A DNA stretch of 64,000 nucleotides from CAIUGU01 sp040080215 (lineage in GTDB: Bacteria; Pseudomonadota; Gammaproteobacteria; Steroidobacterales; Steroidobacteraceae), in assembly GCA_040080215.1 (NCBI GenBank), contig JBEBIT010000001.1, positions 62,001 to 126,000 of the forward strand, written 5' to 3'. Below the pieces are notes generated by a model that saw nothing but the letters and a program-made list of their open reading frames with translations, ran no database searches and was not told the origin of the DNA. Every line of letters begins with the position of its first letter. Position 1 is the first letter of the stretch. Positions 55,444-63,747 of this stretch are shown in pieces. The position numbers were made by a program, and so were the translations under genes.

Positions 55444-56121
55444 TCAACGAGATCGGGTGACGCCCTCGGGCAGGCGGGAATCGAATTCGCGACTCGCGGC
55501 GATGATCGAGAGGGCAATGTCGGCGTCCGGCTTAGCCTGCGACGCGGGGTCCATGAAGACGGAATAGACCTTTACGGCGAGGACGGCGATCCCGGTCGGC
55601 GCAGTAGGCGCACGGCCTCCCGGAAAGCTGTCGCGCCTGGTCGCGATGAATGTCGCGGCCGCTTTCACTGCTTCGTGTTCGGCGTGGTCGCCCTGTGACG
55701 GGTAGGAAAAGCGCCACGCGCGGACGCGCCTGTTGATGACATGTTTTTCGTCGCCACCCGCATCAATCCCCGCCGCAGCAAATACCCGGCAATCGTAGTC
55801 GCGGCATGTCTGCGGCCGCTGCCCATAGATCGTGCACTTGTTGTCGCTCAGCATCGGACAGGTGCCGTCTTCCCGATAACCCATCAGCCACTGGCCAAGC
55901 GGCTCGTTCGGTGCGTTGACCAGGTACCTGGCGGGAATCGCGTCCAGGGCATCCTTGTCTTCGGGACGCACGGGAATGAAGTACGACGAGACGCAGCACC
56001 CCACGCAGTCACCGCACGGCACGTTGGAGCCGCGATTGCCATGCAGCGATGCACGAGCCTCTGCGAGCCAGGCGCCGAAAGCGCCGGCGGCAATGGTTTC
56101 CTGGGTCAGCGGCTCGATCAT
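55444..56121 (-). CDS. YkgJ family cysteine-cluster protein
   Basis: A 225-residue protein with the YkgJ Zn/Fe-S-type cysteines: CGDCVGCC (near 36-43) and CPMLSDNKCTIYGQRPQTC followed by DYDC (near 85-108). The C-terminal half is family-specific. Function unknown; relatives are linked to iron-sulfur oxidation or metal binding. The start may also lie at 56139. Confidence 0.88.
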   Translation of the reverse strand: MIEPLTQETIAAGAFGAWLAEARASLHGNRGSNVPCGDCVGCCVSSYFIPVRPEDKDALDAIPARYLVNAPNEPLGQWLMGYREDGTCPMLSDNKCTIYGQRPQTCRDYDCRVFAAAGIDAGGDEKHVINRRVRAWRFSYPSQGDHAEHEAVKAAATFIATRRDSFPGGRAPTAPTGIAVLAVKVYSVFMDPASQAKPDADIALSIIAASREFDSRLPEGVTRSR

Positions 56122-56160
56122 GGGCGCCGATTCTGGCACAGCGGTGCTGAGGCAGTCCGC

Positions 56161-56670
56161 TCAATCGGCCCGGTAACACCAATGCCACGGCTCATAGTCG
56201 TAGCCGGCGGGATTGTCTCTTGGAAAGGACAGGCCAAAGCCGAACGTCGCTGCGTTGGCAGTGAGCCACGCGAAAGCTGGCGTGGACTCGAACTCGAGCT
56301 GCAACGCCTTGATCCCCTGCGTGGAGACATCGACGGCGCGGCCGGTGTGATGCTCGCTGTAGCCGGGCGGGGCCAGGATCTTGAGGACGTCTGCAATGAC
56401 CATGCCCTCGTCGAGACGGACCTGGATCAGCTCGCCTTGCCTCGCGATGCTGCGGAAGCCGGAAAGGATATGGATGTCGATGCCATCGCTCTCCGCGGCG
56501 GCCTTCATGGCGCGCCACGCATCAGCGGCTTCCGGAAGCAGGAAATGCACGCGTCCGGTCGGCGCCTTCTCGGCAGCGATGAGTCCCTGCGCTTCCTCGT
56601 ACTGCAGCAGGGTGCGGCCTTCCAGCAATGCGGGCGTTATCCCGAGCGCTGCATGAATACGGTCGATCAA
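56161..56670 (-). CDS. M15 family D-alanyl-D-alanine carboxypeptidase-like peptidase
   Basis: A 169-residue VanY/DdcY-type zinc peptidase. Ligands lie in SEHHTGRAVDV (H and D) and EPWHW (third His). HILSGFRSIARQGELIQ is the preceding conserved strand. No signal peptide is visible, so it may act in the cytosol or be exported otherwise. Its ATG overlaps the upstream GNAT stop (ATGA). Confidence 0.9.
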   Translation of the reverse strand: MIDRIHAALGITPALLEGRTLLQYEEAQGLIAAEKAPTGRVHFLLPEAADAWRAMKAAAESDGIDIHILSGFRSIARQGELIQVRLDEGMVIADVLKILAPPGYSEHHTGRAVDVSTQGIKALQLEFESTPAFAWLTANAATFGFGLSFPRDNPAGYDYEPWHWCYRAD

Positions 56671-57236
56671 GACAGCTCTCCGGACAGATGCACGGCACGC
56701 GTCATACGCACGAAACCCACGCCAGTGCCGTCGGGCAACGTATCGACGACGGACTCCACTTCCATGAACCCGAGCTTGGCGTAGAACGGCACGCCCGGCA
56801 ACGTCGACATCAGTTCGAGACGCGAAAACCCCTTGGCGTTCGCCGCTTCGGCACAGGCATGAAGGAGCATCTCACCGATGCCGCGCCTCGCATGCGTGCC
56901 CGCGACAAAGAACGCGCGAATGCGGGCCGCATCCACGGCCGGATCTAGTAGATTGCCTGCACCCATGGGCCGCTGGTCGCCTCCGTACATCGTGCGCCGC
57001 CAGCTCCAGCCGCCGCAGGCGACGAGCTGCTCACCGTCGACCGCCACGAAGTACGTGCCGTCGCTGACGAGTTGCGTATCAACGCCGAACACGTACTTGA
57101 TGGCCGACTCTGCTTCGGCTTCCGAATAGAACCCGTGCCTCAAGGCCCTGACCGACTCCGGAATCAGCCGCTTGAGGATCGGAATGTCGTCAGTTGTCGC
57201 GGGCCGGATGGAGAGGGTGTCGATGGAGTCGGGCAT
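56667..57236 (-). CDS. GNAT family N-acetyltransferase
   Basis: A 189-residue GNAT. Motif A reads FFVAGTHARRGIGEMLLHAC near residue 110. The start MPDSIDTLSIRPATTDDIP at 57236 is typical. Coupled to the M15 peptidase gene by a 4-base overlap. Confidence 0.9.
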   Translation of the reverse strand: MPDSIDTLSIRPATTDDIPILKRLIPESVRALRHGFYSEAEAESAIKYVFGVDTQLVSDGTYFVAVDGEQLVACGGWSWRRTMYGGDQRPMGAGNLLDPAVDAARIRAFFVAGTHARRGIGEMLLHACAEAANAKGFSRLELMSTLPGVPFYAKLGFMEVESVVDTLPDGTGVGFVRMTRAVHLSGELS

Positions 57237-57379
57237 GCAGAGAGCAAGGTCATCAGTGCGATGGCGTACATCATGTTGCTCTGCACACAATATCGCAACG
57301 GCGGGTGCCGGGCACGAGCGTCGGCGAACTCGGTTACCATGGCTTCCCCTTTCCGGACCCCCACACAAGGAAGCTTCCC

Positions 57380-57919
57380 ATGCGGACACTCAGCCACTCT
57401 TCCCTCGCAATATGCGCAACGCTTGCTGCAGCGTCAGCCATGGCCCAGGCGCCTGCGGCCGCCCCCGCCCCCGGCGCATTGCCTCCTGCTCCGCCTCGTG
57501 CCCGCGGTCCGGAAATGGCGCTTGCTGTCGAAGCCGCCCAGACCGCCATCGCGGTGTGCCTGGCGAACGGCTACAAGACCACGGCAACAGTGGTCGACTC
57601 GGCCGGCGTGCCGGTCGTGGTGCTGTCGGGTGACGGCGCAGCCGAGCGCACGCAGATGATCGGCCTGACGAAGACGACGGCAACGATCAAGTACAAAGTG
57701 CCGAGCGGTGACATCGCCGACCGCGTCAAGACCGACGCAGCGCTCGATGCCGAAGTGAAGGCTGATCCCAAGATCGGCACCGCGCGTCGCGGCGCACTGC
57801 CCATCAAGGTGGGCGGCGAGATCATCGGTGCGATGTCGGTGTCGGGTGCGCCCGGTGGCGACAAGGACGAAGTCTGCACGCAGGCCGGCCTCGACAAGAT
57901 CGCGTCACGCCTCAAGTAG
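57380..57919 (+). CDS. GlcG/HbpS family exported protein
   Basis: A 179-residue protein with a signal peptide (cleavage near AMA-QAP), a proline/alanine-rich linker, and a GlcG/HbpS domain (AVEAAQTAIAVCLANGYKT, VVVLSGDGAAERTQMI, ALPIKVGGEIIGAMSVSGAP). HbpS relatives bind haem; this one lacks an obvious haem axial motif. The start at 57380 gives the signal peptide. Confidence 0.88.
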   Translation: MRTLSHSSLAICATLAAASAMAQAPAAAPAPGALPPAPPRARGPEMALAVEAAQTAIAVCLANGYKTTATVVDSAGVPVVVLSGDGAAERTQMIGLTKTTATIKYKVPSGDIADRVKTDAALDAEVKADPKIGTARRGALPIKVGGEIIGAMSVSGAPGGDKDEVCTQAGLDKIASRLK

Positions 57920-57927
57920 TCTCAAGC

Positions 57928-57958
57928 GAGGCCGGTGCGGCGCAAGCCCGCCGGCCTC
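57928..57958. terminator. Bidirectional hairpin between convergent genes
   Basis: GAGGCCGG (57928-57935) pairs with CCGGCCTC (57951-57958), with further pairing inside. It lies between the convergent GlcG-type and RidA genes. No T-run on either side, so termination would rely on hairpin strength or Rho. Confidence 0.55.
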
Positions 57959-57962
57959 GTGC

Positions 57963-58445
57963 TCACCTGAACTCGACCTGCGCTTCGATCTCCACCGGCA
58001 GATCGAATGGCAGTTCAGCCATGCCGACCGCGCTTCTCGAGTGTGCGCCGATCTCTGCCCCGAACACGTCAAGAATCAGATCCGAGAAGCCGTTGATGAC
58101 GGCCGGATGCCGGTTGAACCCGGGCGCCGAATTCACCATGCCGAACACGCGTGTCCACGCGACGATGCGGTCGAGATCGCCGAGCGATCGCTCGAGGCTG
58201 CCCAGCATCGCAAGCCCCGCGAGACGGGCGGCGTGGTAGCCCTGCTCCGTGGTCAGCTCGCGACCGACCTTGCCCAAGGGTTCCGCCAACGAGCCGTCCG
58301 CGTTGGTCGGGCCGTGACCGGAAACGAACGCACTGCTGCCCACCACGCGGACAAACTGGAACGGCAACACGACGCCGGGCGGCGTCTTGAGCGGCTCGGG
58401 CAATACCAGGCCCAGTGCGCGAATGCGGTCGTGTACTTTCAACAT
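57963..58445 (-). CDS. RidA family protein
   Basis: A 160-residue member of the RidA/YjgF superfamily, whose archetype hydrolyses reactive enamine/imine intermediates of amino-acid metabolism. GHGPTNADGSL near residue 45 and YHAARLAGLAMLGSLERSLG match the larger subfamily (YjgH type). The catalytic arginine of RidA is not obvious, so activity is uncertain. Confidence 0.85.
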   Translation of the reverse strand: MLKVHDRIRALGLVLPEPLKTPPGVVLPFQFVRVVGSSAFVSGHGPTNADGSLAEPLGKVGRELTTEQGYHAARLAGLAMLGSLERSLGDLDRIVAWTRVFGMVNSAPGFNRHPAVINGFSDLILDVFGAEIGAHSRSAVGMAELPFDLPVEIEAQVEFR

Positions 58446-58456
58446 GCCGGGTGCAC

Positions 58457-59083
58457 TCAGGAAGGAAGACCGCTCCCGATCTGCTTGTACCCCGTCAGCA
58501 GGAACACAGGATAGTCGCCTTGCGGCTTGGTCATCACGCTGGCGGTGGTGACGCTCACGTCCTGGAAGCCTGCGGCCCTGGCAACACCCGCAATCTGCTC
58601 GCGATCGAAGCCATGGTGATGCACGCCGGTGTCTTCCGTATGGAATCCGCCGTCTTCCGTGTCGAGATCCGAGATCGCAATGAAGCCGCCCGGCTTCACG
58701 AGCTGGTGGAATTTCCGGAACATCGCCGCGATGTCCTTCACGTGATGCATGGTCATCGATGAAATAATGCCGTCGAACTGCAGGTCAAGGTCGGCTGTCG
58801 TCAGATCGAGCTCCAGCATTTCGAGCTCACAGCCGAGTTTGCCGCGCTTCGCTGCAAGCTGCTGGTTCATCGCCTTCGAGACGTCGACGGCGGTGATCTT
58901 GCCCACGTGCGGCGCCACGCCTTCAAGCAACAGGCCGGTACCCGAGCCGAAGTCCATGAGGTGCATGCGCTTGTCGAGCTTCACCCGCTCGACGATCGCG
59001 GTCGCGATGTTGTTGACGTTGTCGACGCGGTGCTTGTCCTGCTCGTAGACCGCCGCCTTCTCCGCAAAGAAATCCCTGGACAC
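58457..59083 (-). CDS. SAM-dependent methyltransferase
   Basis: A 208-residue class I methyltransferase. SAM motif I is LMDFGSGTGLLLEG near residue 43, motif post-I ITAVDVSKAMNQQL, motif III LVKPGGFIAISDLD. The GTG start at 59083 has AGGAGG 6 bases upstream. The small helical N-terminus (FFAEKAAVYEQDK) is common in this group. Substrate unknown. Confidence 0.9.
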   Translation of the reverse strand: MSRDFFAEKAAVYEQDKHRVDNVNNIATAIVERVKLDKRMHLMDFGSGTGLLLEGVAPHVGKITAVDVSKAMNQQLAAKRGKLGCELEMLELDLTTADLDLQFDGIISSMTMHHVKDIAAMFRKFHQLVKPGGFIAISDLDTEDGGFHTEDTGVHHHGFDREQIAGVARAAGFQDVSVTTASVMTKPQGDYPVFLLTGYKQIGSGLPS

Positions 59084-59120
59084 GATGACCTCCTGCAGAT
59101 GCGCGCCTGATCCAGTCAGT

Positions 59121-59582
59121 CTACACGCGGAACTCATCGTCGTGGCGGGGCGGAAGCACCGTCGATCCGGCTTGCGCCTCGGCGAGGCGCCGCAAGTTGG
59201 CCAGCGTCACAGGCAGCCCGGCGTTCAGCTGCCGGGTCAGCATGGGACCGAACACCGTCGAAAGCAGGCCGGCCATCGTGACTCGATGGATGACTTCGGT
59301 GTCGTTTCCCCGCGGGATCAGTTCGTGCTCGAAAAGCATGCGGAACAGCGGGAGCTTCGATTCGACCGTAAACGACCTGCCCGGCTTCGCGGCCGTGATG
59401 AGCATCGGAACCGTCTTGCCTTCGGTCGGAGTCAGCGAGCCCCGAGCGCCCACACCGAGTTTGCTGGTGAGCGACGCGCTCTTCGTATCCGGGTCCCAGG
59501 TGTGCCAGTGGTCGACATCCTCGTAGATCCGGAATATCCGCTCGGGCGATGCGGCGATGAGGATGCGATGTTCGATTTGCAT
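59121..59582 (-). CDS. SRPBCC/START-like polyketide cyclase family protein
   Basis: A 153-residue protein with the SRPBCC hydrophobic-pocket fold (IEHRILIAASPERIFRIYED, DVDHWHTWDPDTKSASL). It probably binds a small hydrophobic ligand or participates in lipid handling. The start at 59582 is the family's usual first residue; a far longer frame to 60299 is rejected. Confidence 0.9.
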   Translation of the reverse strand: MQIEHRILIAASPERIFRIYEDVDHWHTWDPDTKSASLTSKLGVGARGSLTPTEGKTVPMLITAAKPGRSFTVESKLPLFRMLFEHELIPRGNDTEVIHRVTMAGLLSTVFGPMLTRQLNAGLPVTLANLRRLAEAQAGSTVLPPRHDDEFRV

Positions 59583-59653
59583 GGGCGACGGCGGAATGGA
59601 ACGGGATGCCGCATTGTATCGCCACGCCGCCAGCCAAGCCTGCGCCGTCGCGC

Positions 59654-60130
59654 TCAGGACGCTGCCTGGCGCCCCGCCTGCCGGCGGTGCCACAGCGCGA
59701 GCAGCATCACGGCGACGACTCCCGCATTGAGAAGCAGGATGCACGCATGCAGCCAGGTCGGGTCGCGTACCCATCCGTAGAGCTCGAATGGCATGTAGAT
59801 CGCGCCACTCGCTGCTGCGAGCACCTCCGCCCAGGCCTTCTCCCGATACAGGCCATACGCCTCGAGAAGCCGGATAGTGGAGTAGGCAGCGGCGCCCAGC
59901 GCCAGCAGGATCAGTCTCGAGTCCTGCAGTTGGCCTGCCGCGTCGAGGAAGATCCGCGGATACTTCGACGCCGGATTGAGGTGTGCGTGCTCGATCAGGC
60001 GCGCTGCGAAGTCCTGGACATTCCGGTGGAGAAGGGTCAGCAGCCCGCTGGCGGCAACCAGCACGAGGATGCCCTTGAAGGCCTCGAAATAGGCTACCAG
60101 GCGGATTGCCTTGCGTTCGGTAAAGAGCAT
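59654..60130 (-). CDS. DUF2127 membrane protein
   Basis: A 158-residue protein with four hydrophobic spans matching DUF2127 (IRLVAYFEAFKGILVLVAAS near the start, AYGLYREKAWAEVLAAASGA, IYMPFELYGWV). Function unknown in the family. Confidence 0.88.
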   Translation of the reverse strand: MLFTERKAIRLVAYFEAFKGILVLVAASGLLTLLHRNVQDFAARLIEHAHLNPASKYPRIFLDAAGQLQDSRLILLALGAAAYSTIRLLEAYGLYREKAWAEVLAAASGAIYMPFELYGWVRDPTWLHACILLLNAGVVAVMLLALWHRRQAGRQAAS

Positions 60131-60160
60131 GGGAGGTGCAGGTGGCGGAGAGAGATGCCG

Positions 60161-60289
60161 TCAGGCCGATGCTTCGCGTCGAGCCTTGAGCTCGGCCAGG
60201 AATCCTTGACTGTCTTTCGGCGAGACCATGATCACAGCCAGCCAGCCGTCGATCTTCGAGGTGTAGGAACTTGCGTGGGTTGAGTTCAT
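60161..60289 (-). pseudogene. Remnant of a PH-domain (bPH_6-like) membrane protein
   Basis: A 42-codon frame reads YTSKIDGWLAVIM then SPKDSQGFLAELKARR. The first piece resembles the start of bacterial PH-domain membrane proteins, and the second their C-terminal end, so the middle (second span and most of the domain) seems deleted in frame. It could also be a genuine small protein. It lies between DUF2127 and the cassette array. Confidence 0.4.
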
Positions 60290-60348
60290 GAGGGTTCAAC
60301 GTATTGGTTCTGCGTCAGCACAATCATGCTGATCGCCGCAATCGGGGG

Positions 60349-61017
60349 TCAGGTACCAGTGCTCCCTTGGCGACGAAGAACGACATGAGTCGCCTTCTCT
60401 GACGCGACCAATTGTACGCATTCGTAGCCCAGCGCGCGCGCATCGATCCCTTCGAACAGCCGCTCTCCTCCGCCCAGCAAGACCGGCGAGATCGCGAAAT
60501 GCAGCTCGTCGATGAGGCCCGCGCGAAGGTATTGCTGGATGGTGTTGGCGCCACCGCCAATGCGCACATCCTTTCCGTTCGCGGCGTCGCGGGCCCGTTC
60601 GAGCGCCTCGTAAATGCCGCCCGTGACGAAGTGGAAAGTGGTTCCGCCTTCCATCTCAATGGACGGCCGGGCGTGATGAGTGAGGATGAAGGTGGGTACG
60701 TGATACGGCGGACTGTCCCCCCACCAGCCTTTCCAGTTCATGTCGAGCCAGGGCCCACGATACGGGCTGAACATGTTCCTGCCGAGAATCCAGGCGCCCA
60801 CGTTCTGGAAGCCTCGCGCCGCGAAATCGTCATCGACGCCCGTCGTCCCATCCTCTGCGCCGAACAGCGTCCGCTGAAACGTGCGTGTCGGGAACAACCA
60901 CTGGTGCAGATCCGTCCCGCCAAGCCCAAGCGGATTCTTGAGGTCCTGGTTCGGACCGGCTCCGTAGCCGTCAAGGGAGATGGTGAAGCTCTCGACGCGG
61001 ACGCGGGTCATTTTCAT
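60349..61017 (-). CDS. RibD C-terminal/dihydrofolate-reductase-fold protein
   Basis: A 222-residue NADPH-dependent-reductase-fold protein (RibD_C). VESFTISLDGYGAGP at the start, GAWILGRNMFSPYRGPW, VRIGGGANTIQQYLRAGLID and LHFAISPVLLGGGERLF are all family motifs. The start is 61017 or 61011. It directly follows attC-1 on the minus strand and is probably the last cassette, now lacking its own attC, or a chromosomal gene flanking the array. Confidence 0.9.
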   Translation of the reverse strand: MKMTRVRVESFTISLDGYGAGPNQDLKNPLGLGGTDLHQWLFPTRTFQRTLFGAEDGTTGVDDDFAARGFQNVGAWILGRNMFSPYRGPWLDMNWKGWWGDSPPYHVPTFILTHHARPSIEMEGGTTFHFVTGGIYEALERARDAANGKDVRIGGGANTIQQYLRAGLIDELHFAISPVLLGGGERLFEGIDARALGYECVQLVASEKATHVVLRRQGSTGT

Positions 61018-61034
61018 GCCTTGCTTTCGATCGA

Positions 61035-61104
61035 GGCCAACGCGCCAACTGAGCCGCGGCGAATCCTCTCCCCCATGAGCCGTCGGCTCCATTTGCTGTT
61101 AGGC
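61035..61104 (-). other. attC-1 integron recombination site
   Basis: On the minus strand the site opens with GCCTAAC (61104-61098) and closes with GTTGGCC (61041-61035); 70 bp. Inner arms AAATGGAGCCG and CGGCTCAGTTG pair with one unpaired G in the left arm, as expected for extrahelical bases of attC. It follows the isomerase gene by 29 bases. Confidence 0.75.
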
Positions 61105-61133
61105 CGTCCGCCGCGCCACATGGAGTCGCGACT

Positions 61134-62033
61134 CTACAGCACCCGTGCTCTGCCCATGACCGCCTCGCACTTCTGGCGGACCTCCCGCGCTATCTCGTAC
61201 GGGCTTCCATCACGGAATCTCGGGAGGAACAGCTCGACAGACAGTGGGCCCGAGTATCCCTTCTCGGCCAGCTTTTGCAGCATCGGAACAATCGGAGAGA
61301 CCCCATCCCCCGGAATGAACCGGCTGTTGTTGTCAAGGAGCTCGCGCGGCATGTCCGGCACGTCCTGGAAATGCACGTGCTGGATCTCGCCTGGCCTGAT
61401 CTGATCCATGTCCTCGAGCTTGTTGAGGCCCGACCAGAAGTGATAGAAGTCGAACATGACGCCGAAGTTCGGGTGGGCAGCCTCGCGCGTGACCTTCAAC
61501 GCCGTCAACAAGGTCGACATATACGGCGACGAGCGCACAAACTCGACGCTACACACCATGTCGAACGCTTTGGCCGTGTCCCCCACGACGCGCATGTGGT
61601 CGGCCACGATGGTGTAATCGTCAGTCGTGAGCTTCTGGGTGCCTCCGCTCGTTGTGTAGACCTTCTTGACGCCGAGGAACGCGAACATCTCCAGGCGTTT
61701 CTTGAAGGTTTCAATGGCGTCCGCGTGATTCGGATTCGGTTCGAGGAGCCCGTTCACGCCGACCGCACCGTGCACCGCCGTGAGGCCGTTATCGGCCAGC
61801 ACCTTGCGCGCACCCTCGAGGGTGTCCATCTTCAAGAAGTCGTCGACCAGCGCGGCGTTGAGTTCGACGTGCTTGATCCCCGCCCTCGCCCAGCCCTCGA
61901 GCGCTCCCCGATAGCCGGCCCCCGAAGACGTGTTCGTGTGCAGACACAGCGTCATCTTGCCGTCGATGGCAAAGCTGACCCGAGGCGCAACGAGCATCAA
62001 TGGGGTCAGGAGTACCGATCGTCTGGACAGCAT
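61134..62033 (-). CDS. Cassette gene: exported sugar-phosphate isomerase/epimerase-like protein
   Basis: A 299-residue TIM-barrel protein of the xylose-isomerase-like type, with a leader (MLSRRSVLLTPLMLVAPRVSFA) that looks exported. MFDFYHFWSGLNKLEDM, HVHFQDVPDMP and SVELFLPRF carry the metal-binding acidic and histidine residues typical of the family. It sits between attC-2 and attC-1, so it is a complete cassette. Confidence 0.88.
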   Translation of the reverse strand: MLSRRSVLLTPLMLVAPRVSFAIDGKMTLCLHTNTSSGAGYRGALEGWARAGIKHVELNAALVDDFLKMDTLEGARKVLADNGLTAVHGAVGVNGLLEPNPNHADAIETFKKRLEMFAFLGVKKVYTTSGGTQKLTTDDYTIVADHMRVVGDTAKAFDMVCSVEFVRSSPYMSTLLTALKVTREAAHPNFGVMFDFYHFWSGLNKLEDMDQIRPGEIQHVHFQDVPDMPRELLDNNSRFIPGDGVSPIVPMLQKLAEKGYSGPLSVELFLPRFRDGSPYEIAREVRQKCEAVMGRARVL

Positions 62034-62112
62034 GGAAGGAGCCCCTCCAAATTTGGTAGATCAGAACAGTGCCGATAGTCGATCGCCTAGTCAGCCTGTC
62101 GTGGTTCAAGCG

Positions 62113-62191
62113 GCCTAACGTCGCCGTTCACCCGGCCGAGGGGAGGTGCGAAGTGCCGATCCCGAGGATCGGGTGCAACGACTGGTTGGGC
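62113..62191 (-). other. attC-2 integron recombination site
   Basis: On the minus strand GCCCAAC (62191-62185) opens and GTTAGGC (62119-62113) closes; both fit RYYYAAC and GTTRRRY. Arms GTCGTTGCACCCG and CGGGTGAACGGC pair with one unpaired G. The 79-bp site includes a central CGATCCTCGGGATCG palindrome. Confidence 0.85.
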
Positions 62192-62245
62192 CTAAATCTT
62201 CGATCATGGCGTATTTGATTATTCGCAGGCTTGACTAGTCAAGCC

Positions 62246-62878
62246 TCAGTCCATCGCCGCCTTTGCCAGCGCCACCGCCTGATTCTCAGTGACACCCGAA
62301 TTGACATTCAATTCCAGCGCGTGACCTTTCCGATCCCTGAACCAGATGCTGTCAGCGCCAAATTTGTCTCTGCGGAGATGGCTCACCAGTACACCATCAC
62401 GCTCAATGACTTTGCCTTTCGCGTCAGATTCTACAAATCTTCGCCAGCCAGATTCATTCAATCTGCTGCTGCCGAGCGAGAAATAGCGGACCTGTAGCTT
62501 TCCCTGCTCCTTGTTATCGCCGTACTTGCAGAACTGGTACATCTCTTCCTTATCTGGCTTACGCTCGAAATTCTTGCCCAAGATCGCTGTGACCTCGTCA
62601 AGCGTGAGCTGTGCGCATAACGCGTCGATCGACAAACGAACAGTATTCGATCCGCGCGCAACGTCCTTCGCGATTCCGGTTGCTGCGCTTTGCGCGTGCA
62701 CGGATGTATGTGTGGCGATGATCGCAAGGGCAAGAAGTACGATGTGCGCAGTGAACTCCCTTGAGGTGAATATTCCACGGGGCCGAATAGGGTATGTCTT
62801 CGCGCACCCTGGGAGGCCGATCCCCTGGAAAGGACGTCTCGGTGTCAGGTGGTTCTTGAAGTACTGTGTCAATTGCAT
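62246..62878 (-). CDS. Cassette gene: hypothetical exported protein
   Basis: A 210-residue protein with an N-terminal hydrophobic segment (HIVLLALAIIATHTSVHA-Q) after a basic leader. The mature part has a pair of cysteines (DALCAQLT and YQFCKYGD) and a conserved-looking core (EVTAILGKNFERKPD). AT content and codon use are unlike the neighbouring chromosome. The start at 62878 precedes the hydrophobic segment; starts further upstream fall inside attC-3. Confidence 0.75.
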   Translation of the reverse strand: MQLTQYFKNHLTPRRPFQGIGLPGCAKTYPIRPRGIFTSREFTAHIVLLALAIIATHTSVHAQSAATGIAKDVARGSNTVRLSIDALCAQLTLDEVTAILGKNFERKPDKEEMYQFCKYGDNKEQGKLQVRYFSLGSSRLNESGWRRFVESDAKGKVIERDGVLVSHLRRDKFGADSIWFRDRKGHALELNVNSGVTENQAVALAKAAMD

Positions 62879-62904
62879 AACCACTCTCCCTAGCGAATTG
62901 AAAC

Positions 62905-62988
62905 GCCTAACGTTCAAAATGAGCCGCGCGCCGCAGCGCCATGATCGCAAAGCCAGTCCAGCGAATCGGCTCCATTTTCCTGTTAGCC
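62905..62988 (-). other. attC-3 integron recombination site
   Basis: On the minus strand GGCTAAC (62988-62982) opens and GTTAGGC (62911-62905) closes. Arms AAAATGGAGCCG and CGGCTCATTTT pair with one unpaired G at the same position as in attC-1. 84 bp in length; the hypothetical gene 63002-63604 ends 13 bases before it. Confidence 0.85.
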
Positions 62989-63001
62989 GGCACGCAGTGC
63001 C

Positions 63002-63604
63002 CTATCGCTTCTTCCACAGACGGACCGTGGCGATAGACATTTGCATGTAGCCCGATGGGTCTGTCTCCGCTCCCAGCATAGTGCGAGATACGAGCGTATT
63101 CGTGGTGAGCTGGCCTCCGACGTATGCGGAAGGTAGCCCCGTGAGGTCAAGTTGGCAGGTGAACAACGAGATTCCGATTTCAGGAAAGTCGCGCTTTGTT
63201 GTACGACACTGCCCGCGGCCGACGAGGGAAACCCCTCCGACCTCGCCCTCCGCGTAGAAACTCGCGATCAGTGGGTCCGATGTTGGGCTGAGACACGAAT
63301 GGAGCGTGCCGACGCGGGCGCCACTGGCGTTCGTGATCTTGCCAGAGGCTGCGTCCGTGGCGACCGCCTTGAACTCGTGGCGATCCTCTGCGGTCGCCTC
63401 TGAGAAGCCGGTGCGCGATGGCGCGCAAAAGTCTGTCGGCGTGATGCGCGATAGCCGAAGCGAGCGCAGTATGACGATGTCCTCAACGGCCGCGTCGGAG
63501 CGCGAACTTTGCGCAGCGATGGGCGATGACAGCATTGCCATGGCAAGCGCAGTGACAGCGTAGGAGCGTCGCATTTTCGGGAGCCGATAAGGAATCATCA
63601 TCAT
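63002..63604 (-). CDS. Cassette gene: hypothetical exported protein
   Basis: A 200-residue protein with a signal peptide (MRRSYAVTALAMAMLSSPIAA-QSS). Four cysteines (TDFCAPS, LHSCLSP, RGQCRTT, LFTCQLD) may pair in the periplasm. No family recognised. A complete cassette: the start lies 8 bases after attC-4 and the stop 13 bases before attC-3. Confidence 0.75.
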   Translation of the reverse strand: MMMIPYRLPKMRRSYAVTALAMAMLSSPIAAQSSRSDAAVEDIVILRSLRLSRITPTDFCAPSRTGFSEATAEDRHEFKAVATDAASGKITNASGARVGTLHSCLSPTSDPLIASFYAEGEVGGVSLVGRGQCRTTKRDFPEIGISLFTCQLDLTGLPSAYVGGQLTTNTLVSRTMLGAETDPSGYMQMSIATVRLWKKR

Positions 63605-63612
63605 GATTGTCC

Positions 63613-63747
63613 GGCTAACGGTTCACATCGGCGCCCGCACGCCAACCTGTCAGCACGCGGGCGCGCGGCGCCAGACAGGGCACCAGGCTCGGCCGCCCGC
63701 GGCCGAGCACTTTATGCCTCCCGGCGCGCTGCATGTGTTTGTTAGGC
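63613..63747 (-). other. attC-4 integron recombination site
   Basis: On the minus strand GCCTAAC (63747-63741) opens and GTTAGCC (63619-63613) closes; 135 bp. CACATGCAGCG on the left pairs with CGCCGATGTG on the right with an unpaired G. The TAA stop of the gene to its right lies inside the opening GCCTAAC. Confidence 0.75.

Noticed and set aside
60290..60348. Fifth attC behind the RibD_C gene
   Set aside because: No RYYYAAC/GTTRRRY pair or paired arms found.
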